Origin: Hofstenia miamia
Lineage: Eukaryota; Xenacoelomorpha; Acoela; Hofsteniidae
DNA length: 64,000 nt
Direction of reading: 5' to 3'
Assembly (NCBI GenBank): GCA_900660155.1
Contig: CABFPE010000078.1
Coordinates: forward strand, 345,686 to 409,685
Made by a program: the position numbers and the translations under genes. Shown in pieces: positions 48,666-59,810 of this stretch (positions are counted from its first letter, which is position 1; each line of letters begins with the position of its first letter). The notes below the pieces were generated by a model. The model was not told the DNA's origin and ran no database searches. It worked only from the letters and a program-made list of their open reading frames with translations.

Positions 48666-51600
48666 ACAAGTTTTAAAATTGGATTGCATAAAAAGTGTCA
48701 AGCGAATTTTCGGGATCTAAGCCATCCAAAACATACCAAATGTTCGATGAGCAAAAATGCACAAAACAGCCAAATATTTCAGAAAGGGTGGCAGAGACAA
48801 TCCTGTAACTTTCTTGTAGACTTTCTGCCTTCGTGGTGAGTTAATAAATTAACGAAACTGAACTATTAAGAAAAATCCAAAAGAAATGGGCAAAATCGGG
48901 TAAAAATAACAAAAGTGCGTGAACGACAAAAACAACCAAATGTGTAGAAAAAGTGCGTTTATGATAACGCAATTAAACTAAGGCCCGGTTGCAACTAAAT
49001 TACCTACTGCATAATTCAATGGGGTCTACTCGACCGGCTTTTGGCCTGAACTGAACTCAGTATTTAAAAACTATCTAATTTTAAGAGATAGGAGAAATAG
49101 AATAAAGAATGAAAAAGATGAAGGAAGAATTGTAACTGTTGTTAAAATTTTATTATAAGCACATCGAAATATGTTTGCTAACATAGTGTTTCAAATAAAT
49201 CCATAAAATTTTAGCGGGAACCGTTTAACCCTCGTTCAAATTTATGTCTTCAAAGCGAACAAAACACACCTGTTTCGCGTTTATCAAGCGTAGAGACGTA
49301 GAAGTCATGTTTATGATATGTTGATTCATATGCTGTACCTCGATCAATAAAATGGTTTTATTGCCAATAATCTTAACAAATTGATGCCCAAAGCCGAACT
49401 AATTGATTAACTTATTGTTGGATCTTACTATCTAATATTCTTTCATTTTCTTTAATAAATAGTTAATTTACTTTATATAAGGAAGCCTTAATAATATGGA
49501 TTCATTTTTTCGTCCTACGCCTTTCTACATTAGACAGATTTAAGCATTTCTTTAAATATCGTAGAGCAGCTTCAGTGCTGTAGTCAAATATCTATGTAGT
49601 GCATCATTTTTTGCCTTTCTATAAAAAGCTAAGTAAGACAATGGGCAATTTATTGATTTCAACAGTATTAAAAAATAATTTATTTTATTAAATTAAAAAT
49701 AGATTTGAAAAGTAATGTAAATGTAATTACTAAGTAATGTTCTCCTTAATGAAGGACTGCCCAAAGAAAAAACCTTCACAGAACATAGAAACAGATTTTA
49801 TGAGCAATTTTATTGAAAGATTGCTATTGTTACTGTTGTATCACTTCTAGTTCTAAAAAATTAAGCCTACGAGAAAAGGCTCTTGACACATGCATATTTA
49901 ATAACAAATTTCATACAAGCAAACTAAAAGATTTGCATTTCAGGCTTTGAGTTGTAAGTAATACATTATACTCATGTTTTAGATTTTATCATCTCACTAA
50001 AATTTTTCTTAATTCTTAATGAAAAACTAGGTAGAATTTTTTCAATACCCAAGTACGTAGGCTGGGGTTGGGATGATCACGTTTTGACGGAAAAGGTTGG
50101 GTAGAGCCAAGCTTTAAAAAAGTTTATATAGGTGGGGTGTGATTTTGGTGGAAGCTGTTTACGTTTGGCAAGAAAAAATGATCCACTTACAGCTTTTAAA
50201 GCAATGATAAAACACAAAAACAGCAAATATTTCATATTTATATCTTTAATAATTTCTTTGTTTTGTCATTGAATGGATTGTTATTGCAAAGTGACACTTA
50301 TTTTTTTGACACTAATATTGCTATTTTGATATTTATATTAAAACAAAGTGCATAGGATAGAAAAAACCAAAAAATAGAAATTTGTGATTGTGTTTTCCCA
50401 TTTCAGGGAAGATCACTGAACTGGTAATATAGAAGTAACGTTAAACCACTTAATATATCAGGGATTAAAAAAGAGAGGATTACATCGTAAAGATAGAACT
50501 TAAAATTGTGACAGACAAAGTGTTTTTCAAAAACAGAGATGTTAGCTTGCCCCTATAGCACAACCTCCCCCTTTGTAACCTCCATGAAAATATAGAAATC
50601 AACTATATATGATGACACTTATAAGGCAGTGAACAACTTAGTTGAAAAATTTCCACAAATTCCAATTAATCCCTTCTCTACAACAACCCTAATAAAGACT
50701 ACTAATTAATCACTTTTATAATAAACAAAAGCATATGTGAACAGCTATTACTGAAGGAACATATTCCCAATTTTCAAAACATTTATAACAACAATCAATT
50801 AAATTGCATTCTCACTGCTTACCTAATAGATTTGACAAAGGATCAAAGCGGACTACAGACTCTCTGTAACGAAATCTCTACTAATCACTGATAAAGTAAT
50901 TATTATATTGCCAGCCTGTATTGTAAATCATCCATCACGTGGAGACACACATTCGCAATGATGGAATTAGAACGAAATCTAATAAGATAAATCAAAGTCA
51001 AAGATACAAATGGAAAGTAGACAGTGTACAGCCCAATACCTGTGTGAATGGTAACACTAGAGAAGTTGTTCATAAACAAGTATTTCCAACAATCAACATT
51101 TGCTCAGGTGTATTTTAACTTAGAAATGATTTTGCATGAAATATAGAGGATGTATAAGGATATAACTTTCATTAATGAAATAAAACCTCGTTTTCATATA
51201 TTATGCAAAACATATAACATCATAGTTGGTAGTAAAACTTAAAATGTTAATGTAATATTGCTTTAAAAGTTTGAAATTTGTTTTCTTTGTTACACATTGA
51301 ATTGTAAACCTATTGTTATGTCTGCGAAATATAAAGAAAATTTGGGACTATAAAAGCGAGAACCAATATTAAAGCATGCATACTTAAAATTATTAGCTTT
51401 ACCACAAATACATAAAATATTCTTGTCCTACCACACTTTATATCAACTGTATCAGAGATATCTAGCAATTCCCTCAAAAACCTAAAACCAGCATTAATAA
51501 CATAATTGGCAGCTAAGCTTTAGTAATTTAATGTTTAACAAATACCAACATTCTTTGTTTCAAAACATTTGGACTAACGGCTAGCGCCGTCGACTTCCAT

Positions 51601-52499
51601 TACGTAATTAAAAATAATGAATAAATGCAATTTACTCTGAACCTTTTACTTTCCATAATAAAATTATAAGGTATCTAAATAACGAATTAAAAACATACAA
51701 TAATGACTATGCAACGAGCAAGGGAGACACCAAGCATGGTAGTTATAAAAAATGGTCTGCTATAAAATGGTCAATATAAACTTCTTAATGATGTGATTTT
51801 GATCTGTTTGATCGTTCTAAAATCAGAAAAAATACAAAAATATATTGCGTCACAAATACGCCAAATGAAAGTAGTTTAGGGAACTGTAAAGCAAACATGA
51901 ATAAATTTCTACGTTCACACTGTCAAAAGCTATTATAAAAGAAATTGTTTCTTCCAGGTAAAACCCAAATTTGGTCGTTATAAGCAATTTAATTACATTG
52001 AAAGGGTTGGGAATATATATTTGGTTGTTATAAACAAATCGTAGTTATAAGACAGGTGCTTTTAAAGCAATTCTACTGTAATTTAAATAAAAAATGTGGT
52101 CCTAAAACTGGTCGTGGGAGACATGATGTCACTGTGTGAGAAATATTGGTTTTAGAAATAGGGTAAGAGATTAGAATCGAAATTGGATAAAGAAAAAAAT
52201 GTAATGAGTCAGTGGAGCGGGAAATGAAGTGTGGTAGAGGCAAGAGTTTATCAGATTGGCTGAGATTAGTGAAGGATAAATTCTATTAATACGCACACAG
52301 GCGAATTAATTAGTTGCTGGACGAAATAATAAATCACTGGTTTAGAAACAAATGTTTATAAAATATTAACACCGGTATTAACGTAGGCGACGTTAGCCGG
52401 GTTGATACATTTCTATGACACACACATGCTCTGCTGCTGCTATCAATTATTCTCCCTCGCCACTCTGATGATTTATTAACCAGTTCAAATAATTCTTAC

Positions 52500-52547
52500 C
52501 TGTTCCACATCGAATACACACACCACAATCTACGACCTCATGTTGTC
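52500..52547 (-). CDS. Candidate 48-nt exon with a Cys-x2-Cys-x2-Cys cluster
   Basis: On the minus strand the exon is bounded by acceptor AATATAG| and a strong donor ACAG|GTAAGAAT. It encodes QHEVVDCGVCIRCGT. The closely spaced cysteines resemble part of a zinc- or iron-sulphur-binding site. It does not match any RBR segment of ARIH1 that I know, so its gene is unassigned. A 48-nt exon found only by splice signals is weak evidence. Confidence 0.28.
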
Positions 52548-52749
52548 CTATATTTATATGAAAACATCGAAAAACAGGTCTAAAAGCAACCGCATTTGTT
52601 AATTAGGAATTCAAACTTAAAATTCAAAGTTTTGTAAAACTATCTTCAAAATATATTAGTTGCTCATGTATATTACCGCAACGTAGAATTCAGGCGCGTT
52701 GTTCATTCGAATCAAGACAAAATTTTACGGCGAGCACACAGATAGACAT

Positions 52750-53065
52750 TGACCCTACCTTAAGCCCAACCCATCTAAATTAATGCCAATTCCGGTCAAC
52801 GTAGGTCCTTTTTATGACTTACCATCTTTTTCCGGTTTGTTAGACCAAAGTTGGGTATGCTAGAAACTTATAATAAAATCTAAATGCTGAAATTGAAAAA
52901 CTTAAAATGGGAAATTATATTTTTCGACACGTTGGTTATAAATAATCTTGCGTTCACTGAATTAGGGTTAATTTGCGTCCGCTGCTTTGTAATAGTAAGT
53001 TATTGTGGAAATTTCCGCCTCTTTTTTCCGATACATGGTGGTCAATACAAGCGGGCTTTGGCAAA
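52750..53065 (+). repeat. Dispersed repeat family A, copy 2
   Basis: Matches copy 1 through TAAATTAATGCCAATTC, TTTATGACTT, GTTGGGTATGCTAGAAACTT, ATAATAAAATCTAA and AGTAAGTTATTG. The + ORFs here (52884-53209) are inside the repeat and not counted as genes. Confidence 0.65.
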
Positions 53066-53922
53066 ATGAATTCACAGCAGTCCATAAAACATTTACGAGA
53101 AAACTTCTTACATATTCAAGCATCTTGGTTGATAATCTTAGTGTATTTAATACATCATCTCAGACATAATGAAAATTTCATTACTTATTTTGGATTTATG
53201 CTGAGATAAATTTGAAATAATGTTGAGGTTGCAAACGAAAAGCCTGATTATCTCAATAAAAAGTGATTTTATTTGCGGATAATAACTTTGGTATGTTCAT
53301 GCGCAGGTGTTTTCCAAAGTAAATAGAACAAAAATTAATTACATTTATTTAATTTATCGACTAACGCAACGAAATCAGTCACAATGCAAAATCAAAGAGC
53401 TTCCGTTTTTGAATTAAAACAGTCTACGCTGATTCATATGTAGACATTCTAATGATTAAATTCAAAGAGCTTACTCAACATTCTCATTGCTAGCACTTCG
53501 ATTAACAAATTTCTCTAAAAATAAAACCACACTTAGCATCAGTGTTTTCTGAACGATACACCATAAAACACACGAGTATTCGGCCTAATTACTTAGTCAA
53601 TTGTAAAATACATGAAACTCATATAAAAATTTAATTGATTTATATTTCTGAGAAACGTTTTCTCACGCAACGCCACGAAACAATGAGTGTGAATGTACAA
53701 CACAACATTCCACGACAACCACAAGTTTATCAACTGCGTTATTGAAAGTCCTTCAATGCCTGGCAGCTCGGGCTCCTATGAACGCCTGCTTTCAGTATCT
53801 AATCTCCGCTTCATGAACAGGCGGAAAGTTTGAAAAAAATTGCTAAAGATTGCTTATACACGGTGATATATTTCTCTTACAATTGTTTGTAATTTGTCTT
53901 TTAACGCATTCCAATTTAAAAA

Positions 53923-54075
53923 ACTGAAGATAAATATGTTTTCTTTCTTGATATAGATAAAAGCAAAATACACGAAATGCTTATGCGAAAATATGAAATA
54001 ACTATGTACACGATAAAATATTTCGCAATACACGAATATCGAATGCACGGAAATTTCAATTCACAACACCCTGCT
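53923..54075 (+). repeat. Dispersed repeat family B, copy 2
   Basis: GAAGATAAATATGT, AGCAAAATACACGAA, TACACGATA, ACACGAATATCGAA and ATTTCAATTCACAACACC, in the same order and orientation as copy 1. The minus ORF across it is treated as a shadow. Confidence 0.6.
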
Positions 54076-55376
54076 TAGCAATACTCAATAAAAAATGGTG
54101 TAAAACCTACTATTATTCCGAAAAAATATTAAAAATCTACTTTAAAATAACATTGATTTTGACATCTTCTGCACACTCAGCAAGATACTGTAGCTCCCGT
54201 AGACAATCTCAAGGAAACAGTAATTTGCAATTAAATTCTCTTAAACCAGTGCATCAATGAATATATAGATTGAAAAGTCAGCAAAGATGGATTGAGATTG
54301 ATGTTTTAGAGTTTCCCAATATCCACGGGGAAAGTCATATGTATTCCCATAAAACAATCTACACCAGTAATCGGTAAAGAAATACCTCCATAATCTTTTA
54401 ACAAACAAATATTATATTTATCACTTTATCCCACAAATTTAGGAATGTTTTTTTCGTTTTTTAGTGTGCCACCCGCAATCATCAATTATCGTGAGCCCGA
54501 CAAATAAATCGTTACTTTTAGGAGTTGCGATAATATCGCCGATAATAGTTTTCCCGATAATCGATTTTACACCCTTGGATGAAACAACACAAAACGATAC
54601 TGACGAAATTTCAAGAAACTTTAGTCGTTTACCTGTATATAAATTATATCCATAGTACCTCCATTGAACCCATTAGTATTGAATTCCATCCACATTCCCA
54701 TACAATATCCAAGTTTACAGAATAACTATGGATATTCTGCTCCTCACGTGATTGTGATAGTAACCCTTTAACATTCATATGTACGCTTAAGGTCAAAGCC
54801 AGTTGGTAATTGAAACTACCAATTGGCTTAGAAATGAATTTTGTTGAGATGACGTGGGTAGTTGTTCGAACCAAACAACCAACTTTGCTATACTGTGAAG
54901 AGTAATCAGGGAAGATACTAGAATTTACAGAGATGCTATTAACATGTAAAATTTTGCAAGTATTTTCATAAATCATGTAAAAGATGACTATTTAAAAATA
55001 AGAGTTCTTAGGATGTCTACTAATCTATAAATAAAGTTAATGGAAATGAGATTTATTATTGTAATCAAAATATTAGTATTACCTTTAAGCATTCAAAGGG
55101 AAGAATAATATCTAATTTTAGTTAAATTTATTGCTTACGTCAAAACTGAAGTTTGATTAAAAATCGGAAAATATAGTGTCTCAATTTCACAGGTACACTA
55201 CACAAACAATTTGTTTATGAAAAATTTACAATTTTACATAAAATAGCAATACAAAAATTCACTTGAAAACATCAATTTTGATTAGAGCAAGTGTTGAAAT
55301 CGGAGTTCTCCCTCCGGTCGGAATTTAGCAATAACAGACATGAAACCTATCCCGAAATTGGGTCGGTTTAAGAATT

Positions 55377-55440
55377 CAGTGGCGCATTTAGGGGGCAGGG
55401 GGGACGACCCCCCTCTTTGGGGCCAGATGCGAACACTTAA
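55377..55440. repeat. One end of a CAGTGGCG-type transposon
   Basis: CAGTGGCGCATTTAGGGGGC followed by AGGGGGGACGACCCCCC is a recurrent terminal sequence of DNA transposons in animals. No matching right end was found, so the copy is partial. Confidence 0.45.
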
Positions 55441-55591
55441 GAAACATTTTATCTTCTCCTCAAAATTAAAATCTGTTCACTTCAATTCAAGATGTTAGAA
55501 ATCGATTTGCTACTAAAAACAGATGATTACATTTTGTGTAAGCTTACTTTTGTTCAAAAAACTTTTTTGCAATTTTTTTCTGTAAAAATGG

Positions 55592-56005
55592 GTGTCAGCC
55601 CTCTGTTTTAAAAATCCTAAACGCGTAAAGTGTTTATTTACAAAATATAACTATATGGAGATAGCCTTCAGAATGACATTTTCAAAAACCTCTAATCTGT
55701 GTAGCCTAATAAATTTGTCCACTTGGCTGATAAAAAGACTCTTTTCAATTGATTATTTACAATTACATGTCAGTTGTGCAATATTTGAAATGATGTTATT
55801 TCTTTTACATAATAGCCAAAAAAACTTACTATCAGTAAATGTCAAACTTCAGCGTTTCGTATCATTGAAGTTGTATCATAAAAGCATTTTTAAAAGTAAC
55901 AATAGTAAAATATTGTCATATTTAGATGCTATTTATTCGGGAAAATCTGTTGCATTAAAATATGAGAATAAAGAAATAAAAAACCACTTCTCAATCTCCG
56001 TATAG
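55592..56005 (+). CDS. 137-codon ORF or terminal exon, hypothetical helical protein
   Basis: This is the longest open frame of the window outside the cyclase, reverse-transcriptase and assembly-gap ORFs, in sequence this AT-rich. It lacks an ATG at its head but can be entered through an acceptor TGGGTGTCAG| just inside. The product is rich in Leu, Ser, Lys and Phe with helix-like blocks (LINLSTWLIKRLF, ILSYLDAIYSGKSVALKY), vaguely ARM/HEAT-like. No family is recognised. A chance ORF is possible. Confidence 0.33.
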   Translation: MSALCFKNPKRVKCLFTKYNYMEIAFRMTFSKTSNLCSLINLSTWLIKRLFSIDYLQLHVSCAIFEMMLFLLHNSQKNLLSVNVKLQRFVSLKLYHKSIFKSNNSKILSYLDAIYSGKSVALKYENKEIKNHFSISV

Positions 56006-57912
56006 TCTAATACCTAAACAACATCAAAGGACCTAATTTACATCATGCTAAAGTGAGATTCACGGCAAACATTCAGTCATTATATGAGTACTTATCACAA
56101 ACAATTTTTGTTTGCGGAACTAGTGGTTTTGTTAGAATACTTGTTAATAGACATGTATATGTTCAATGCAGTATTGCAATTGTTTCTCCATTTAATTAGA
56201 AATATTCTCAACTACGATTAGATCATTTTAGAATGTTTATAATTAATCTTAACATAATAATAATGACCCACAAATTTAAACAATACTTTTTAGAGAAATG
56301 TAAAAAACGGTTCTACCCTAAGCATGGAGACAATATTTCACAATATAGAAATGTATACTTGCTTATAAAGGCCTAATAAATGAACCCAGCGGTTTTATAA
56401 AAATGGCTTACCCTTGAAAATTGATGATAAATTCGATGTTAATATCTTAGACTAATAGGAAAAAAGTATAACTTGTTAACTAAAACCAATACATTGCTAG
56501 AAGCTTCTAAGCCAGTACTTCCTAACTTTTTCATAACCATGTCTAAACTAATCATCACAACATCACAAACCCTGATTGATCTCAATAACTTTGATTCAAC
56601 AGGAATTACTTAAATCTTAAAAAATGGCAATTAAATGTACATTTTTACAAAAAATGTTCTTGTAAGCCACAGACAACACCTCATGTTGGGCATCCACGCC
56701 TACATGGAAACATGGAAATCCTGGAAGCTTTTTGTGGGACTACATTTATCATTACTTTGGAGATATTGAAGGCAAGTAAATAATTGCAGCAGCACAAGTT
56801 TTAGTTGCATGGATAAAAATGTCAAAGCTCCCTCTATACAACTCAATTTGAAACATGACGACTCGCAGCAATTAAACAATTACTTGGAGGTAGATTGGGA
56901 GCTAATGTTACCTAATGGGTTAACATTATAAATAGTTGAATGTTAGTAATAAATTGGGCGAAATTGGTCAACCTACGCAATTTGTACTAGGTAGCTGGAT
57001 TGGAAACCTGCTATTAAAATTGAATAAAATAACATCTGTCACGTAATTGAAATGAAATGACCGCAATCAACGATACTCTTTGTACCGACATCGTTTACTC
57101 ATGCAATTAATTACGGTCAGCCAAAATATTAACCTTTCTATTGAATATAGAACCTAGTGTTTTAACAGTATGCATTGACAGATGTCTCAGTAAGATCTGC
57201 CCTCCAAAAGCTGAGTGAAGTGACTGCAAAAATCCGATTTTCGACAAAACGCATTTTGAGAAAAACCTATATTCACCAACATATACGACCAAGTTTTTCC
57301 AAGATTGTATGCAAATTAACTATTATAGGTATAAAATTAATAGCTTTATCAATACAAACTAGTATGATAATGTAATTCCTTAGCTCTCCTTTCATGAAAA
57401 TGTATTCATTGACTTTTAATAACTATCCAAATATACTAACGTATTTCATATACATACACAACAACATTTGGACCAAAGACAGTTGGTTTGCACAGATTCA
57501 TCTAATGAATCGCGACTCATTCAGTTCCATATAAATGAATACTGTATAATGAAAACTAGAAATGAAAATAAATTATTATAAATTTCCTTTATCTCAGTAT
57601 CAAAGATCTCTAGAACAATCAGAATCAAAAGTACTGTTTTCCATTAGAAGTATTGTACCTAAGTCAGACACCTAAAAACTACTTAGGTTGATGTGGTAAA
57701 TCACAAACAGAGTTGTTGTGGCCAGAATCAACCTTAGGCTTTATGACATCAATCTAGCCAGGTTACGTACAAGTTTCTTGTTTTTGGAGCAACGATAGAT
57801 TTTTGTCATTGACAAACAAATCATTGGTCTTGAAAACTCCCCCATTGAACGTCAACTCATGTACTTTAGCTTTGCTTGTTTATTATTCAGTTTAATTAGA
57901 GTTTAAGTCGCG

Positions 57913-58730
57913 ATGGTGCAAACGAGGGGTGGGCCGTGGTGGCTCTGTGTTCGATGCAAAACTCGATAAGGAGTCCTGCCCAAAGTGCAGGAAACGTACC
58001 GGGGACAACTGGATTGAATGTGACGACTGCGAAAGCTGGTGGCATGCGGAGTGCGCTGGAATATCCAAGGACGACTATACAGTGGTCAGCCGAATTTCAA
58101 GCCNNGCTGTGAGGCATGCCTGCCTAAAGCAAAAGATAAGTTACATACGCATTTATCAATAAGTAACAATACAAACGCTATACAAATTGTACAGAATAAA
58201 GTGGATGAAGTTATAGGTTTAGTAAGACACGTTTTGGAAGAGAAGATAGATAAATCGGGTCCTACTACACAGCTTGTAGACAAGAGTGGAAGGTCAACGA
58301 TGCAAAATTGTGGGATTAGAATCCAGAATTTACCAGAAGTTAAATGCTCCACTCAAGCTGAGCGATTAAAAATGGAGAAGAAGAATGTTATGAATGGTTT
58401 TAAGTATATTACTGGCGACGATATTGGGTTTACTGATTGTTTTAGAGCAGGAAAATTTGACCCTCCGGCAAAAAGACCTAGAAATCTGATTGTAAGAGTT
58501 GCAAATAATTGCAATGCCGGAAAATTTTGGCAAGGTCCTTTAAGCTTAAGGATTATCAGAAGAATATTTACTTGTCAAAAGAACCTACTCCGTTGGAACG
58601 CAAAGAAGAAATTCGCTGCTTGAAAGTTAGAAGAGATCTTGAAAAGTCCGGTACCCCAAGGCATCGTATAAGAATTATAAACTTCAAGCTTTATGTAGAT
58701 GGCCAGGAATATAAGCAACAGACGTGTTGA
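57913..58730 (+). pseudogene. LINE ORF1 (PHD zinc finger + RNA-binding-like region), frameshifted
   Basis: The likely start is ATG 57913 (MVQTR), with a one-base shift in a G run leading into GRGGSVFDAKLDKESCPKC. The PHD-type zinc ligands follow as C-x2-C, C-x2-C, H-x2-C (CPKC, CDDC, WWHAEC) and finally CEAC just after the NN. Downstream are a coiled-coil-like stretch (QNKVDEVIGLVRHVLEEKID) and a conserved block, IRIQNLPEV to FRAGKFDPPAKRPRNLIVRV. A second shift near 58520 is followed by LKDYQKNIYLSKEPTPLERK and the end. The protein would act as the nucleic-acid chaperone of the retrotransposition particle. Confidence 0.82.
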
Positions 58731-59736
58731 CTAGAGAAATTTATTTTATGATACTTAATGCAAGATCTTTGAAAAAACCTAACGCAATTCAGCACTTACA
58801 GACTGATTTTAATAGGTTAGACACTACCTTGTGTTGTGTCGCTGAAACTTGGATGAACTCTCAAGTTGACAATGCTTTTGTTGAGATACCTGGTTATACG
58901 TTTCTAAGACATGATAGAAATTCAATAAATTCCTTAAAAACATCTGGCGGTGGAGTAGGAATCTAAATGGTCGCTCTTCGTTATTACTTACAGCCAACTT
59001 GGGAGTCCCCCAGGGGACCTGTAGTGGACCAATGTTATTGAATATATCTAATGATGATATTGTAAGAGAAGCACCAGTTGCCCTAAATTTGGTTTGACTG
59101 TGTTTGCAGACGACAATACACCTGTAATTCCAGGTTTAAAGTGCTTGGGAGACCGTGGTCGCGCTATTATTGAACAACTTAGAGTAGACTTTAAGGCAAA
59201 GAATTTGTGTTTTAATGAAGCAAAAAAATGAGTTGATATTCAATTTTGCAAGTACTATTCCTCTGGAGTTAGATAATATTAGTCGTGTGAAACAAGTAAA
59301 AATTGTAGGCGTTATTTTTGATGAAAAGCTTACTTTTAGAGACTATATAGAGAGCATAACAAAGCGAACAAACTCGGGACTTTTTCTTTTGTTAAAACTT
59401 AAAAGACTAGGCTACTCCGTTAGAGAACTGGAATTACTGTATAATTCTTTAGTTGTTATTGCAAATTATCTGCTTGAAAAAATAGATGGAACACAGAAGA
59501 AAGCGGTCACGATGGGCATAATCAAGAATTACAAGTCAATTAGACTTTACATTAGAGAGGCTGATTCTAAACTCTACCAACAGATTGAGCACCTTGGAGC
59601 GGAGCACCCTCTATATAGATACATTCCGAGAAGAAGCGAGTATGCTAGTAATCTCAGATGGCGTTTGCCACCCGTGAATAAAACTGACAGTACCCGGAAA
59701 TTGTCTATTTTTCCAAACCGTTTCTTACGTTATTGA
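58724..59736 (+). pseudogene. LINE ORF2 remnant (endonuclease start fused to RT fragment)
   Basis: It begins with the APE endonuclease motifs NARSL and ETW (MILNARSLKKP, CCVAETWMNS) up to GGGVGI near 58965, then jumps into RT block LGVPQGTCSGPMLLNI. The catalytic box VFADDN (about 59099-59116) follows in another frame, then NELIFNFAS, KIVGVIFDEKLTFRDYI and a thumb-like region ending RKLSIFPNRFLRY. The middle, endonuclease catalytic residues and first RT blocks, is deleted. At least two frame changes occur, one at a seven-A run near 59221. Confidence 0.82.
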
Positions 59737-59810
59737 GGTTTTTGGTGTAAACTAATGATCTTTTATTATGAAAGTTTATTCGTAATAATTAAAAGTTTAC
59801 TTACTTACTT

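Larger units (their letters stand above)
45530..52490. other. Non-coding stretch
   Basis: AT-rich DNA with the hAT transposase remnant at 48.4 kb and dispersed repeat A copy 1. No gene recognised. Confidence 0.55.
57905..59810 (+). mobile_element. Internally deleted two-ORF non-LTR retrotransposon (CR1/L2-like) with PHD-finger ORF1
   Basis: The order is ORF1 with PHD finger, APE-type endonuclease start, RT fragment, and a 3' end with short tandem TTAC repeats (59787-59806) as in CR1/L2-type LINEs. Both ends of the element are present but the endonuclease C-terminus and RT N-terminus are missing, so it cannot move on its own. Two unresolved bases (NN) lie at 58104-58105. Confidence 0.88.

Noticed and set aside
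52884-53209. Overlapping + ORFs of 61 and 78 codons
   Set aside because: Mostly inside dispersed repeat A, whose other copy is not open.
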